Source: DASQYE01 sp036389315
Lineage (GTDB): Bacteria > Acidobacteriota > Blastocatellia > Pyrinomonadales > Pyrinomonadaceae
Assembly: GCA_036389315.1 (NCBI GenBank)
Contig: DASVQF010000040.1
Location: 124,001 to 188,000, forward strand
Direction of reading: 5' to 3'
Length of the DNA stretch: 64,000 nt
Notes under the pieces: generated by a model
The model's database searches: none
What the model was told of the DNA's origin: nothing
The model's input: only the letters and a program-made list of their open reading frames with translations
Position numbers and translations under genes: made by a program
Shown here: positions 43,810 to 54,300 of the stretch, one piece after another
Layout: each line of letters begins with the position of its first letter
How positions within the stretch are numbered: position 1 is the first letter of the stretch

Positions 43810-44796
43810 ATGAAGATGCGAGAGTTGGGGCGTAGCGGCTTGAGGGTCTCGGCGCTGGGCCTGGGCTGTATGGGAATGTCGGAGTTCTACGGCGAGCGCA
43901 ACGACGAAGAGTCCATCGCGACCATTCATCGCGCGCTCGATTTAGGCGTTAACTTTCTCGACACGGCAGACATGTACGGCGTGGGCCATAACGAAGAGCT
44001 TGTGGGGCGCGCTCTTCGCGGGCATCGTGAAGGAGTCGTCCTGGCGACCAAGTTCGGCAACGTGCGCGGCGCTGACGGAAGCTTCCTCGGCATCGACGGC
44101 AGCCCGGCCTACGTTCGCTCGGCTTGTGAAGCCAGCCTGCGACGACTAGGCGTCGAGACAATCGATCTCTATTACCAGCATCGCGTAGACCCTCGGACTC
44201 CGATTGAAGAGACCGTCGGCGCGATGACCCGGCTCGTTGAAGAAGGCAAGGTGCGCTACCTGGGGCTTTCGGAAGCCGCCGCCGAGACCGTCCGCCGGGC
44301 CGCGAGCGTTCACCCCATAGCAGCCCTACAGAGCGAATACAGCCTGTGGTCGCGCGAGGTGGAAGCGGAAATCCTGCCCGCGTGTCGCGAGCTTGGCGTG
44401 GGGTTCGTGGCCTACAGTCCGCTCGGGCGCGGATTTTTGACCGGAGAGATCAAGAGCCCGGAAAGTCTCTCGGAGGATGACCGTCGCCGCCAGTTCCCGC
44501 GCTTTCAGGGCGATAACTTCGAGCACAACTTACGGCTCGTCGAGGCGCTACGCGAGATCGCCGCCGAGAAGCGTTGCGAGGCCGCGCAGCTTGCCCTCGC
44601 CTGGGTGCTCGCGCAAGGGGAAGACGTTGTGCCCATCCCCGGAACGAAGCGGCGCAAGTACCTGGAAGTCAACGTCCAGGCTTTGGAGATCGAGCTGAGC
44701 GCGGAGGAGTTGGCCCGCATAGGCGAAGTGGCGCAGCCAGACGCAGCCGCCGGCTCGCGTTATCCGGCGGCCGCCATGAGCAGCGTCAATCGCTGA
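43810..44796 (+). CDS. Aldo/keto reductase
   Basis: 328 residues; AAGGAG lies nine bases before the ATG. The AKR catalytic tetrad is visible: FLDTADMYGVGHNEELVGRA (Asp and Tyr), VVLATKFGN (Lys), and DLYYQHRVD (His). The NADPH-binding end has PIPGTKRRKYLEVNVQAL. Opening with MKMRELGRSGLRVSALGLGC, it belongs to the AKR13/IolS-like branch. It reduces aldehydes or ketones with NADPH; the natural substrate is unknown. It is followed by two amidohydrolase genes after about 100 bases, not clearly in one operon. Confidence 0.9.
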   Translation: MKMRELGRSGLRVSALGLGCMGMSEFYGERNDEESIATIHRALDLGVNFLDTADMYGVGHNEELVGRALRGHREGVVLATKFGNVRGADGSFLGIDGSPAYVRSACEASLRRLGVETIDLYYQHRVDPRTPIEETVGAMTRLVEEGKVRYLGLSEAAAETVRRAASVHPIAALQSEYSLWSREVEAEILPACRELGVGFVAYSPLGRGFLTGEIKSPESLSEDDRRRQFPRFQGDNFEHNLRLVEALREIAAEKRCEAAQLALAWVLAQGEDVVPIPGTKRRKYLEVNVQALEIELSAEELARIGEVAQPDAAAGSRYPAAAMSSVNR

Positions 44797-44897
44797 CCCC
44801 GGAAGAACCAAAGACGCCTCGACGCTTGACACGCGTTCGGGCTGCGGCGCAAGCTTGTTTCATCGTTTCAGACATCTTGTCGCTCCGAGGAAAAAGG

Positions 44898-46232
44898 ATG
44901 AAAGCGATTCCAGCCCTGGCCTTTGCGCTGGTGTGCCTGATTGCGCCGAAAGTTTGGGCCCAGGACAGCCCCCGCGCTTACACGGGCGCAACCATCATTC
45001 CCATCACCGGCCCAGTCATTCAGGACGGCGTGCTCGTCGTCGGGCGCGGAAAGATTCTCGCCGTCGGCGCGCGTGGCAGTGTGCAGGTTCCCGCAGGCGC
45101 GCAAACCATAGACGCCTCCGGCAAGGTCATCATGCCCGGCCTGATTGATTCGCACAGCCACATCGGCAGCGGCACGGGCGCGGACGCCTCCGCACCGATC
45201 CAGCCCGAAGTGCGAATCCTCGATTCCGTCAACGTCCTCGATAACAGCCTCAAGCGTGCGCGCGCCGGGGGCATCACGACAGTCAACGTGATGCCCGGCT
45301 CGGGCCACCTCCTGAGCGGGCAGACGCTCTATCTCAAGCTCAGGCTCGGCAAGGTCATAGACGACCTCTTGATTAAAGACGCGCAGGGGCAGATTGCCGG
45401 CGGCATGAAGATGGCGAACGGCACCAACTCTCTGCGGCCGGACGCAAACGGGCCCTTCCCCGGCACACGCGCCAAGAGCGCGGCGCTCGTGCGCGAGCAG
45501 TTCGTCAAGGCGCAGGAGTATCGCGAGAAGATTCGCCGCGCTGGCAGCGATAAGTCCAAGCTGCCTGCGCGCGACCTGGCTATGGAAGCGTTGGTGGAAG
45601 TCCTCGAAGGCCGCCGCACAGTGCACTTTCATACGCACCGGCACGACGACATCCTGACTGCGCTCAGGCTCTCGAAAGAGTTCGGCTTTCGCATCGTCCT
45701 GCATCACGTCACGGAAGGATGGAAGGTCGCCGAAGAGATTGCGCGCGCCAAAGCCCCGGCTTCGATCACCGTGCTCGACGCGCCGGGCGGGAAGCTTGAG
45801 ACGACCGACGTGACCTTCAGCAACGGCCTCGTCCTTGATCGCGCGGGCGTGCTCTTAGCCTTCAACACGGACGACTACATCACGGACTCGCGACTGTTCC
45901 TGCGCGCGGCGGCTCTGTCGGTGCGCGCAGGGATGGCGCGCGAGCGTGCGCTTTACGCGCTGACGCTGGCGGGCGCGCAGATGCTCGACCTGCAAGAGCG
46001 CACGGGCTCTCTTCAAGCGGGCAAGGACGCTGACTTCATCATCCTCTCGGGCGACCCGCTGAGCGTCTACACGCACGTCCTTGAGACTTACGTCGAGGGC
46101 GTCAAAGTCTTTGACCGCTCCAACCCGGAAGACCGCCTCTATGCGACGGGCGGCGAGGGAGCCGGACGCGGGGCCGTCCTCGACACCGACGAGATCGAAC
46201 GTAGCAGCAGCGAGGAAGGGGAGGGGCAGTGA
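44898..46232 (+). CDS. Secreted amidohydrolase (imidazolonepropionase-like fold), metal site intact
   Basis: 444 residues. The open frame runs back to 44574, but the ATG at 44898 has GAGGAAAAAGG just upstream and begins a signal peptide (MKAIPALAFALVCLIAPKVW, then AQD). Metal ligands are present: GLIDSHSHIGSG (HxH), TVHFHTHRHDDIL (His), RIVLHHVTEGW (His) and LAFNTDDYITDSR (Asp). The fold is TIM barrel plus a small beta domain, as in imidazolonepropionase and prolidase-type amidohydrolases. Exported amidohydrolases of this kind may cut cyclic dipeptides or similar amides; the substrate is not known. The next gene is a degenerate paralogue starting at the stop codon. Confidence 0.85.
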   Translation: MKAIPALAFALVCLIAPKVWAQDSPRAYTGATIIPITGPVIQDGVLVVGRGKILAVGARGSVQVPAGAQTIDASGKVIMPGLIDSHSHIGSGTGADASAPIQPEVRILDSVNVLDNSLKRARAGGITTVNVMPGSGHLLSGQTLYLKLRLGKVIDDLLIKDAQGQIAGGMKMANGTNSLRPDANGPFPGTRAKSAALVREQFVKAQEYREKIRRAGSDKSKLPARDLAMEALVEVLEGRRTVHFHTHRHDDILTALRLSKEFGFRIVLHHVTEGWKVAEEIARAKAPASITVLDAPGGKLETTDVTFSNGLVLDRAGVLLAFNTDDYITDSRLFLRAAALSVRAGMARERALYALTLAGAQMLDLQERTGSLQAGKDADFIILSGDPLSVYTHVLETYVEGVKVFDRSNPEDRLYATGGEGAGRGAVLDTDEIERSSSEEGEGQ

Positions 46233-47467
46233 TGAGCGCGAACATTTTTACATGGACGAGACGCTACGCTTTGATGCTCGTCACCATCATCTTCAGCGCG
46301 GCTTCAGTCTGGGCCCAGGTGGCCGTGCGCGGCGAGACCGTCTACACGATGGCTGGCCCGGCCATCCGTGACGGCGTGGTGCTCGTGCGGGACGGCCGCG
46401 TAGAGCGCGTGGGCCCATCGTCGGCCGTACAGATTCCCGCCGGTTACAAAACCCTGAGCGCCCGCGTCGTCACTCCCGGCCTGATAGACGCGCACTCGAC
46501 CATAGGGCTCTCGGGCTATCTCAACCAGCCGCACGACCAGATGCAGCTCGAACGCTCCGGGCCCATCCAGCCTGAGCTTCGCGCAACGGACGCTTACAAC
46601 GGGCGCGAGCGGCTCATCGAATGGGTGCGCGGCTTCGGCGTCACGACCGTCCACACGGGCCACGGGCCGGGCTCTCTCATCTCCGGCCAGACCATGATCG
46701 TCAAGACCTTGAGCGGCGAGGTGGAGCAGGCCGTGATTGTCCCGGCGGCGATGATCGCCGCGACGGTTGGTGATGCGGGGCTGGCTCCGGCGGGCCGCGC
46801 GCCCGGCACGCACTCGAAAGAGATAGCCATGCTGCGCACGGAGCTTTTGAAGGCGCAGGAGTACGACCGCAAACAAGCGTCCGCTAAGGAAGACCAGAAG
46901 GGGAGCCGAGACCTGCGCTCGGAAGCCCTCGCGCGCGTCCTCAAGGGCGAAGTGCCGCTGCTCGTCACCGTGCAGCGCGCGCACAACATAGTCGCCGTGC
47001 TGCGCCTCGCCAAAGAGTTCAATATCCGCGTCATCCTCGACGGTGCGGCCGAAGCTTACATGGTCGCAGATCAGATCAAGGCCGCAGGCGTCTCCGTCAT
47101 CATTCACCCGACGATGGCGCGCGCCGCCGGAGAGGCCGAGAACCTCAGCATGGAGACGGCCGCGCGCCTTCGCAAGGCCGGCGTGCCCCTCGCCCTGCAA
47201 AGCGGCTTCGAGGCTTACGTGCCCAAGACGCGCATCGTCCTCTTCGAGGCTGGCGTGGCCGCCGCCAACGGCCTCACCTTCGACGAAGCCCTCTCGCTCA
47301 TCACCATTGACGCCGCGCGACTCTTAGGCATCTCGGCGCGCGTCGGCTCAATCGAAGCCGGCAAGGACGCAGACCTCGCGCTCTACGACGGCGACCCCTT
47401 TGAATACACCACGCACTGCACCATGACCCTCATCAACGGCAAAGTCATCAGCGACGAGCCGCATTAG
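46232..47467 (+). CDS. Secreted amidohydrolase-like protein with lost metal ligands (pseudoenzyme)
   Basis: 411 residues from ATG 46232, overlapping the previous stop by one base (TGATG); GGAAGGGGAGGGG lies upstream. It has a signal peptide (RYALMLVTIIFSAASVWAQ). It matches the preceding gene along its length, but the catalytic sites differ: DSHSHIG becomes DAHSTIG, HFHTHRHDDI becomes VTVQRAHNI, VLHHVTEGW becomes ILDGAAEAY, and FNTDDYITDSR becomes LQSGFEAYVPKTR. All usual metal-binding residues apart from the first His are therefore absent. It most likely is a structural or regulatory partner of the active neighbour. Confidence 0.8.
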   Translation: MSANIFTWTRRYALMLVTIIFSAASVWAQVAVRGETVYTMAGPAIRDGVVLVRDGRVERVGPSSAVQIPAGYKTLSARVVTPGLIDAHSTIGLSGYLNQPHDQMQLERSGPIQPELRATDAYNGRERLIEWVRGFGVTTVHTGHGPGSLISGQTMIVKTLSGEVEQAVIVPAAMIAATVGDAGLAPAGRAPGTHSKEIAMLRTELLKAQEYDRKQASAKEDQKGSRDLRSEALARVLKGEVPLLVTVQRAHNIVAVLRLAKEFNIRVILDGAAEAYMVADQIKAAGVSVIIHPTMARAAGEAENLSMETAARLRKAGVPLALQSGFEAYVPKTRIVLFEAGVAAANGLTFDEALSLITIDAARLLGISARVGSIEAGKDADLALYDGDPFEYTTHCTMTLINGKVISDEPH

Positions 47468-47475
47468 GCAGGCCG

Positions 47476-47554
47476 GGATTAACAGGATGGACAGGATAAA
47501 AGCAGAAGCATTGCCCTGTCTTCATCCTGTCTCTCCTGGCCATCCCTGTTAAAT
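47476..47554. repeat. Imperfect inverted repeat based on ACAGGATGG-type units
   Basis: ATTAACAGGATGGACAGGAT (from about 47478) pairs imperfectly with the stretch 47524-47554 (ATCCTGT, CCTGGCCATCCCTGTTAAAT). The repeat period here is nine bases rather than seven. It lies just after the second amidohydrolase stop and may end that transcript. Confidence 0.6.
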
Positions 47555-47651
47555 CATCTCTTTTTGGAACTTTTCTCTCCCGCCGGATGAATTGCTAGTG
47601 GTTTGCAGTCCCGCCCTATCATTCTGTTTCGGACGAGGAGAGATGATTTTT

Positions 47652-48599
47652 ATGAGAACGATGAAGCAGCTTGCGCTCGTGGCGCTGCTGGCGCTCTTGG
47701 GAGTGACCGTTGATTTATCGGCGGCCGGAACTGCCGGGGGCAGCGCCGAAGAGATTCTTAAACAGGCCCGGCAGGCCATCGGCGGCGAAGACGCCCTGCG
47801 CTCCGTTCAAAGCCTGACGGCGAAGGGCAAGTACCGCCGCGTTCTTCAGGACAGAGATGTCTCCGGCGAGAGGGAGCTTTACTTTCAACTGCCCGATAAG
47901 TTCCAGCGTTCCGACTCGTTCGAGAGGGGCCCGATGGGCATGAGCGTCTACATGACAAGGACGCTCAACGGCGCGCAGTTCTGGACGGACACGAGCGCCC
48001 CCGGAGGCGGCGTCGTCATTATGCGCGACGGACAGCCGGAGAAGCCTACCAGGGAGCAGCTTGAGCAGATGCAGCGTCGTCAGGCGGCGCAGCTCCGCGC
48101 GGAGTTTGCGCGCTACTTGCTCGCGCTCTTTCTCAATCCTCCTGGCGACTTCAACCTCACTTACACTTACGCCGGGGAGGCCGCGGCCGACGACGGTCAT
48201 GCTGACGTGATTGACGCCGATGGGCCCGAAGGCTTCGCGGCCCGCCTCTTCCTGAGTAAAGAGACGCACCTGCCCCTGATGCTCAGCTATCGTGGGCCCA
48301 GGATGCGAATGATGATGATGTCGCGGCCCGGCGGCGGGCATGGACAGCCGGGTGGCGGCGCAGCACCAACAGCCGAGGCCGAGAAAGAGGCTCGCGAGAG
48401 GTTGAGCAAAGAGGGGCCGCCAGCCAAAGCTGAAGAGGCCGAGTACCAGCTTCGCTTTGAAGATTATCGCAAGGTCGGCGCTCTCGTGCTGCCGCATCGC
48501 ATCACGCAGGCGCAGGACGGCGAAATCAACGAGGAGTGGGAGATCAAATCCTACGAGATCAACCCGCAGTTCAAGGCCGATAAGTTCCAGAAAAAGTAG
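47652..48599 (+). CDS. Secreted LolA-like (outer-membrane lipoprotein sorting-like) protein
   Basis: 315 residues from ATG 47652, chosen because GAGGAG lies 11 bases upstream; an ATG at 47643 is too close to it. A signal peptide follows (TMKQLALVALLALLGVTVDL, cut near SAAG). Residues 25-150 hold EEILKQARQAIGGEDALRSV, QSLTAKGKYRR and ELYFQLPDKFQRSDSF, the pattern of LolA/LolB-like beta half-barrels in this kind of bacterium. The middle is Met/Gly-rich (RMRMMMMSRPGGGHGQPGGG). The TonB receptor gene starts 19 bases after its stop, so the two form a unit. Confidence 0.68.
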   Translation: MRTMKQLALVALLALLGVTVDLSAAGTAGGSAEEILKQARQAIGGEDALRSVQSLTAKGKYRRVLQDRDVSGERELYFQLPDKFQRSDSFERGPMGMSVYMTRTLNGAQFWTDTSAPGGGVVIMRDGQPEKPTREQLEQMQRRQAAQLRAEFARYLLALFLNPPGDFNLTYTYAGEAAADDGHADVIDADGPEGFAARLFLSKETHLPLMLSYRGPRMRMMMMSRPGGGHGQPGGGAAPTAEAEKEARERLSKEGPPAKAEEAEYQLRFEDYRKVGALVLPHRITQAQDGEINEEWEIKSYEINPQFKADKFQKK

Positions 48600-48618
48600 T
48601 CCGAAGGAAATTCTCTTT

Positions 48619-51264
48619 ATGAATCAGGACGGATTCTCAACGAGGACGCTACGGGTGTGCCTGGGCCTCTTGCTGCTCTTCTTCTGCGGCTGCCAGCTAG
48701 CATGGGCCCAACAGAGAAATGGCGCGGAAGCGACCTTGAAGCTGACGGTCGTTGACCCGAACGGCGCTGCTGTCCCCCAGGCGCAGGTCTCTGTCAAAGC
48801 GGCGGAAGGCCCGGAGCAGAAGGGGCGCACGAACCAGCAGGGCGAGGTCACGTTTACGCGTCTCTTCCCTGGGCCTATTCAAATACGTATCGAGGCCGCC
48901 GGGTTTGAGGCGCGCTCGCTCGCGGACTTCGCGCTCGGCGCGGGCGGCAATCGCGCCGAGCTACAGCTAGAAGTCGCCAGCATCAAAGAGGACGTGGAGA
49001 TCAACCGCGACGAGCAGGAAAAGAATACTGACCCGAACGGCTCGGCATTCTCAAGCATCCTCGGCGAAGAGCAGATCGCCGCGCTGCCAGACGACCCGGA
49101 CGAGTTCGAAACGGCCGTCAACCAGTTGGCCGGCCCCGGCGCGACCATTCGCGTCAACGGCTTTCGCGGCGGACGCCTTCCCCCCAAATCTCAGATACGA
49201 GAGATACGCTTCCGCCGCAACCCCTTCGCAGCGGAGTTTCATGAGCGAGGGTTCGTCTCCGTCGATGTCTACACCAAGCCCGGGATTAATAGCTGGCACG
49301 GCTCTCTCGGTTTGGGCTTTCGTGACGAAGCCGTCAGCGCACGGCCAGTCTTCGCGCCGCGACGTGGGCCCGAACAGATGCGCCGGTTCAACTTTACGCT
49401 CGACGGCCCGCTCTGGAAAAACCGCACCTCGCTCTTTCTTTCGGCCGACGCCACTGCAAGCTACGACTCTAAGACAATCGTCGCCGCTCTGCCCGAAGGT
49501 CGCCTGGACGACGTGGCGCTGAGGCCCGCGCGCCGCCTGAACCTCTCCGCACGCATTGAGCACGGCCTGGATAAGACGCATGCCGTGCGCTTCGAGTACC
49601 AGCGAAACGCCGGGCGACAGGACAACCTCGGCGTCGGAGATTTCGAGCTGTTCGACCGCGCTTACACTTTAGACCAGGCCGAACAGATCTTGAGAGTCTC
49701 GGAGTCGGGAGTCTTCGCCAAGCGTTTTCTGAACGAGGCGCGCGCGCAAGTGCGCTTGACCGAGCGAGAGAACATCCCTGCGAGCGATGCTCCTGCGGTT
49801 CAGGTGCTCAATGCTTTCACGCGCGGCGGAGCGCAAACCGTGGGAAGCCGCGACGCGCGCGAGCTTGAGGTGGCGGATAACCTGGACTTCACCCTGGGCC
49901 AACATTCGATGAGGGCCGGTCTGCTGTTCGAGTACGGAAGCTATCGCAGCGACGAGATGACGAACTCGAACGGGATTTTCACCTTCGCCAGCCTCGACGC
50001 GTTTCGCCTGGGCAGACCGACCACGTTTGCCCGGCGCACCGGAGACGCTCGGCTCTCCTTCTCGCGTTACCAGTTCGCCTGGTACTGGCAGGACGATTTT
50101 CGCTTGCGGAAAAACCTGATGCTCAGTTTCGGCCTGCGCCACGAGTTCCAGTCGAACCTCTCTGACCGCAGCAACCTTGCGCCGCGCATGGGCCTCACCT
50201 GGTCGCCGGACAAGGCCGGGACGATCACGATTCGCGCCGGGGCCGGCCTCTTCTATGATTGGTTCGACGGCAGCACTTATGAGCAGACCTTGAGGGTCAA
50301 CGGCGTGCGTCAGAGCGATCTGGTCGTGCGCGACCCGGGCTTCCCCGACCCGTTCAGCGCAGGCTCCGCGACGCTTCTGCCGCCCGGCAGGATTCAGAGC
50401 GAAGCGCGCATGCAGATGCCTTCGATTGCGATGGCCTCCGTCGGAGTCGAAGCGCGCCTCTTCAAAAGATTCCGGCTCAACGCCGATTACCGCGTAGAGC
50501 GCGGCACGCATCTGCTGCGCAGTCGGAACATCAACGCTCCCGTGCCGGGCGTGGGCCGTCCCTTTCCCGGCGAAGGCAACATTATTCAGATCGAATCCTC
50601 GGCCAGCTCCACTTCGCACAGGATGATGATGCACTTCGGGCCGCAGATGCCCACGGGCAAGCTCTTCTGGATGCTGGTCTACATGTACTCGAATACGACG
50701 AACGAAGCGGACGGGCCCCTGGCGCTTCCGGCAGATAACTACAACCTGAGAGCCGAGCGCGGGCCTGCAGCCAACGAGATGCGCCATTACTTCTCAGGCT
50801 TCCTCAGCCGCCAGCTCATTAAAGGCATCTCGCTCGGCCTCAACTTCAGCATGAACTCGGCGCTGCCCTATAACATCACGACGGGCTTCGACGATAACGG
50901 TGATACTGTCAGCAATGATCGCCCCGCAGGGGTGCGGCGCAACAGCGCGCGGGGCGCTTCGCGCTGGGACTTGGGCGCACGTCTCAGTTGGGGCTTTAAC
51001 TTCGGCGGCGAGCGCAAAGGAGACGCCGCGCCGCAGCAAGTTATGGTCAGAGTGGGCCCAGGCGGGGACGGCGGAGGCGGCTTCACACCGCCCACCCTCT
51101 CGAATCAAAAATATCGCATGGAGTTCTACGCGCAGGCTTTCAACCTCTTCAACCACGCGAACCTCACGAACTTCACGGGCGTTCAGACCTCGCCTTTCTT
51201 CGGCCACGCGACGGCAGCCCAGCCGGGCCGCCGCATAGAGACCGGCGTGAGGTTCACCTTTTAA
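48619..51264 (+). CDS. TonB-dependent receptor with N-terminal carboxypeptidase regulatory-like domain
   Basis: 881 residues from ATG 48619; the open frame starts at 48457, but that part overlaps the upstream gene and lacks a signal peptide. GAAGGA is 11 bases upstream. Signal peptide: LRVCLGLLLLFFCGCQLAWA. Residues 35-130 are a CarboxypepD_reg domain (LTVVDPNGAAVPQAQVSVKA). The plug has NQLAGPGATIRVNGFRGGRL and FHERGFVSVDVYTKPGINSW. A 22-strand barrel ends at RRIETGVRFTF, with the terminal Phe typical of outer-membrane proteins. No TonB box is evident. The ligand is unknown. Confidence 0.88.
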   Translation: MNQDGFSTRTLRVCLGLLLLFFCGCQLAWAQQRNGAEATLKLTVVDPNGAAVPQAQVSVKAAEGPEQKGRTNQQGEVTFTRLFPGPIQIRIEAAGFEARSLADFALGAGGNRAELQLEVASIKEDVEINRDEQEKNTDPNGSAFSSILGEEQIAALPDDPDEFETAVNQLAGPGATIRVNGFRGGRLPPKSQIREIRFRRNPFAAEFHERGFVSVDVYTKPGINSWHGSLGLGFRDEAVSARPVFAPRRGPEQMRRFNFTLDGPLWKNRTSLFLSADATASYDSKTIVAALPEGRLDDVALRPARRLNLSARIEHGLDKTHAVRFEYQRNAGRQDNLGVGDFELFDRAYTLDQAEQILRVSESGVFAKRFLNEARAQVRLTERENIPASDAPAVQVLNAFTRGGAQTVGSRDARELEVADNLDFTLGQHSMRAGLLFEYGSYRSDEMTNSNGIFTFASLDAFRLGRPTTFARRTGDARLSFSRYQFAWYWQDDFRLRKNLMLSFGLRHEFQSNLSDRSNLAPRMGLTWSPDKAGTITIRAGAGLFYDWFDGSTYEQTLRVNGVRQSDLVVRDPGFPDPFSAGSATLLPPGRIQSEARMQMPSIAMASVGVEARLFKRFRLNADYRVERGTHLLRSRNINAPVPGVGRPFPGEGNIIQIESSASSTSHRMMMHFGPQMPTGKLFWMLVYMYSNTTNEADGPLALPADNYNLRAERGPAANEMRHYFSGFLSRQLIKGISLGLNFSMNSALPYNITTGFDDNGDTVSNDRPAGVRRNSARGASRWDLGARLSWGFNFGGERKGDAAPQQVMVRVGPGGDGGGGFTPPTLSNQKYRMEFYAQAFNLFNHANLTNFTGVQTSPFFGHATAAQPGRRIETGVRFTF

Positions 51265-51320
51265 CTCTTATCTTCGGGCCGGAAGGTGGTCTACGTGCCT
51301 GGCGCGCGTGGGGCCAGGCT

Positions 51321-54300
51321 TTATTCGGCCGACGCCGATGCCTGTGCAGTCTCGGCTCCGTGCCGCTCATCTTGAGCGCGCGCGCCCATAACGAAGCGGA
51401 CTATGTGATGCGCGCCGTCGTCTCGGAGCTGAATGTCGTCGGTGGGTTGAAGCTCGCCGTCCAGCTCTACGCTCGCTATGCCGCGACTGAGGCCGTAAGG
51501 GTTCTCGACTCTGATCTGGTAGCGCGCCGAGCCGTAGCGATAGTTGATCTCGTATTCGCGCCAGCTTCGCGGAATACACGGGTCAACGCCGAGGCGCTCG
51601 CCGCGCAACTGGAAGCCGAGGATGAATTCCAGCCCGGCCCTGTACATCCAGCTCGCCGAGCCCGTGTACCAAGTCCAGCCGCCACGCCCCGTGTGCGGCG
51701 GCACGGCGTAGACATCCGCTGCCGCCACGTAAGGCTCGACCTTGTACTTGTGAAGGCCCGCGCGCGTCGAGGCGTGATTGATCGGATTGAGGAGCGCGAA
51801 CAGCTCGCCCGCGCGGTCGCCGTCGCCCAAGCAAGCGTAGGCGATCAAAGTCCAAAGGGCCGCGTGCGTGTACTGCCCGCCGTTCTCTCTCACGCCCGGC
51901 ACGTAGCCTTTGATGTAGCCGGGGTCGAGGGCGCTCTTGTCGAAGGGCGGCGTAAAGAGTATGACCAGACCGTCACCGCGCCGAATCAGGTACTCTTCGA
52001 CGGCGGCCATCGCGCGCACGGCCCGGTGATGATCGGCAGCGCCCGAGATGACGCCCCAGGACTGCGCTATGGAGTCTATGCGGCATTCTTCGTTCTGCAC
52101 CGAGCCGAGGGGCGTGCCGTCGTCGAAATAGGCGCGCCTGTACCAATCGCCGTCCCACGCCTCGGCTTCGAGCGCGCGCTTCAACTTCTCCGCGTGCTCG
52201 TGGTAACGGGAGGCGCGCTCAGTGTCCTTGCGCGCCTCGCAGAACTGCACGAACCAGGCCAGGGTGTTGTGCAGAAACCAGCCGACCCAGATGCTTTCGC
52301 CTTTGCCGCGATTTCCGACGCGGTTCATACCGTCGTTCCAGTCGCCCGAGCCCATCAGGGGCAGGCCATGTTGGCCGACACGGAGGCTGCGGTCTATGCT
52401 GCGCACGCAATGCTCGTAGAGGCTCGCCTGCTCTGTGGAGACGATGGGCTGCGTGTAAGACTCGTCCTCTTCGGGCCCGAGCTGCGGCGCTTCCAGGAAC
52501 GGAACTACTTCGTCCAGGACTGCGCGGTCGCCCGTCGTGTTGACGTAGAAGCTCGTGACATAGGGGAGCCACAGCAGGTCGTCCGAGAAGCGCGTCCGCA
52601 CGCCTCTGCCCGTCGGCGGATGCCACCAGTGCTGCACATCGCCTTCCTTGAATTGATGGCTTGCCGCGCGAAGCAGTTGTGAGCGCGCAATGTCCGGGCG
52701 CGCGTAGACCAGGGCCATCACGTCTTGCAGTTGATCGCGGAACCCATAGGCTCCGCCCGATTGATAAAAGGCCGAGCGGGCCAGCACGCGACAGGCCAAA
52801 GTCTGGTAGGGCAGCCAGCGGTTCAGCATAGTATCCATCGCCGCGTCGGGCGTGCGGACTTCGACCGTGCCGAGCACGCTGTCCCAATGCGCTAAGACCT
52901 GCTCGAAAGCTTCGTTGGCGAGATGGGGCTGGCGGTAGCGGCGGGCGACGGCGCGCGCCTCTTCGCGCGTCTCGGCTTCGCCGAGCAGGAAGACTATCTC
53001 GCGCACCTCGCCCGGCTCAAGCTCAACCGTGGTCTGCATCGCCGCGCAGGGGTCTAGACCAGCGCCCGTGCGCCCCGAAAGAGCGGCGCGCCGCAGGGCG
53101 GCAGGGCTCGCCGGGCCGCGATTGCGCCCGAGGAACTCTTTGCGGTCGCACGTCACTGTGCGCCGCTTCTCGCTCATGTCGGCGAAGGCCACGCGCGCGG
53201 CAAACTCGTTGTTGTAAGGATTGCGCGCAAAGATAGCGTCGCCTTCGGCGTCTATCTCCGTGATGCAGTAGGGAGCGGAGCGCCCGCGCTCGACGCCCAA
53301 GACAAGCTCGCTGTAGCTCGTCACGGACAGCTTTCGCCGCCGCTCAGTCCGGTTGCGCAGCCGCAGCAGCGTGATCTTGACGGGCGCGTCCAGAGGGACA
53401 AACAAGAGTAGCTCCTGCGAGATGCCGTGGCTCGTGTGCTCAAAGACTGTGTAGCCGTGCCCGTGTCGTATCAGGTACGGCTCCTTCTCGCGTATCGGCA
53501 GCGGCGTAGAAGTCCAGACGGTTCCGCTCTCTTCATCGCGTAGGTAAACGCACTCGCCCACGGGGTCGCTCACGGCATCGTTGGCCCAGGGGGTGAGCCG
53601 GTTCTCGCGACTGTTGACAGACCAGGTGTAGCCGCCGCCCGTCTCCGTCACCTGAAAGCCGAAGTCGTGCTCGTTGGCGACGACGTTCGTCCACGGCGCG
53701 GGCGTCCATTGCCCTTCACCGAGCACTGTCACGTACTCGCGCCCGCCCTCGTAGAAGCCGCCGAGGCCGTTAAAGAAATTGAGCGCGGGCGTGGGCGCAG
53801 CCGGCTCAGGGTACTTGCGCGAAGGCGTGCGCGGCGTGAAGGCCGCCGGCAGCGGCTCTTCGGGCATGCGGCGGACAAGCTGTTCGGAAAGCTCGCCCCG
53901 CTCCGGCACGACGACGACGCGCGCCACCGCATGCAGCAGTATGCGGTCGGCTTCCGGTATCAGGTCTGAGCGGCGAAGGAAGACGCCGCCCGGCTTGTCC
54001 TGCAATGGGGCCGACCCCGACGAGCGAACTATAGAGAGCAGCTCTTCCTGTAGCGCCTGCGCGTAGCTCGGCGGATGATCGTTGAGGATGACGAGGTCTA
54101 TGGAGAGGCCCTTCAAGCGCAGGTATTCGTGGCCGCGAAGAAGCTGGCGCACGGCGTCCAGGTCTTCCGACTGGCCGATGCGGACGATGACTACGGGGAG
54201 GTCGCCGCTGATGCCGTAGGGCCAGAGGCTCGCCTGCGACCTGGTATTGAGCGCGAGGACGTGCGGGCGCGGGCGCAAAGAGGGGTCTGAGTAAAGGACG

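Noticed and set aside
44574..44897. Longer start for the first amidohydrolase
   Set aside because: Those codons overlap the aldo/keto reductase gene in another frame, and the internal ATG has a ribosome binding site and signal peptide.
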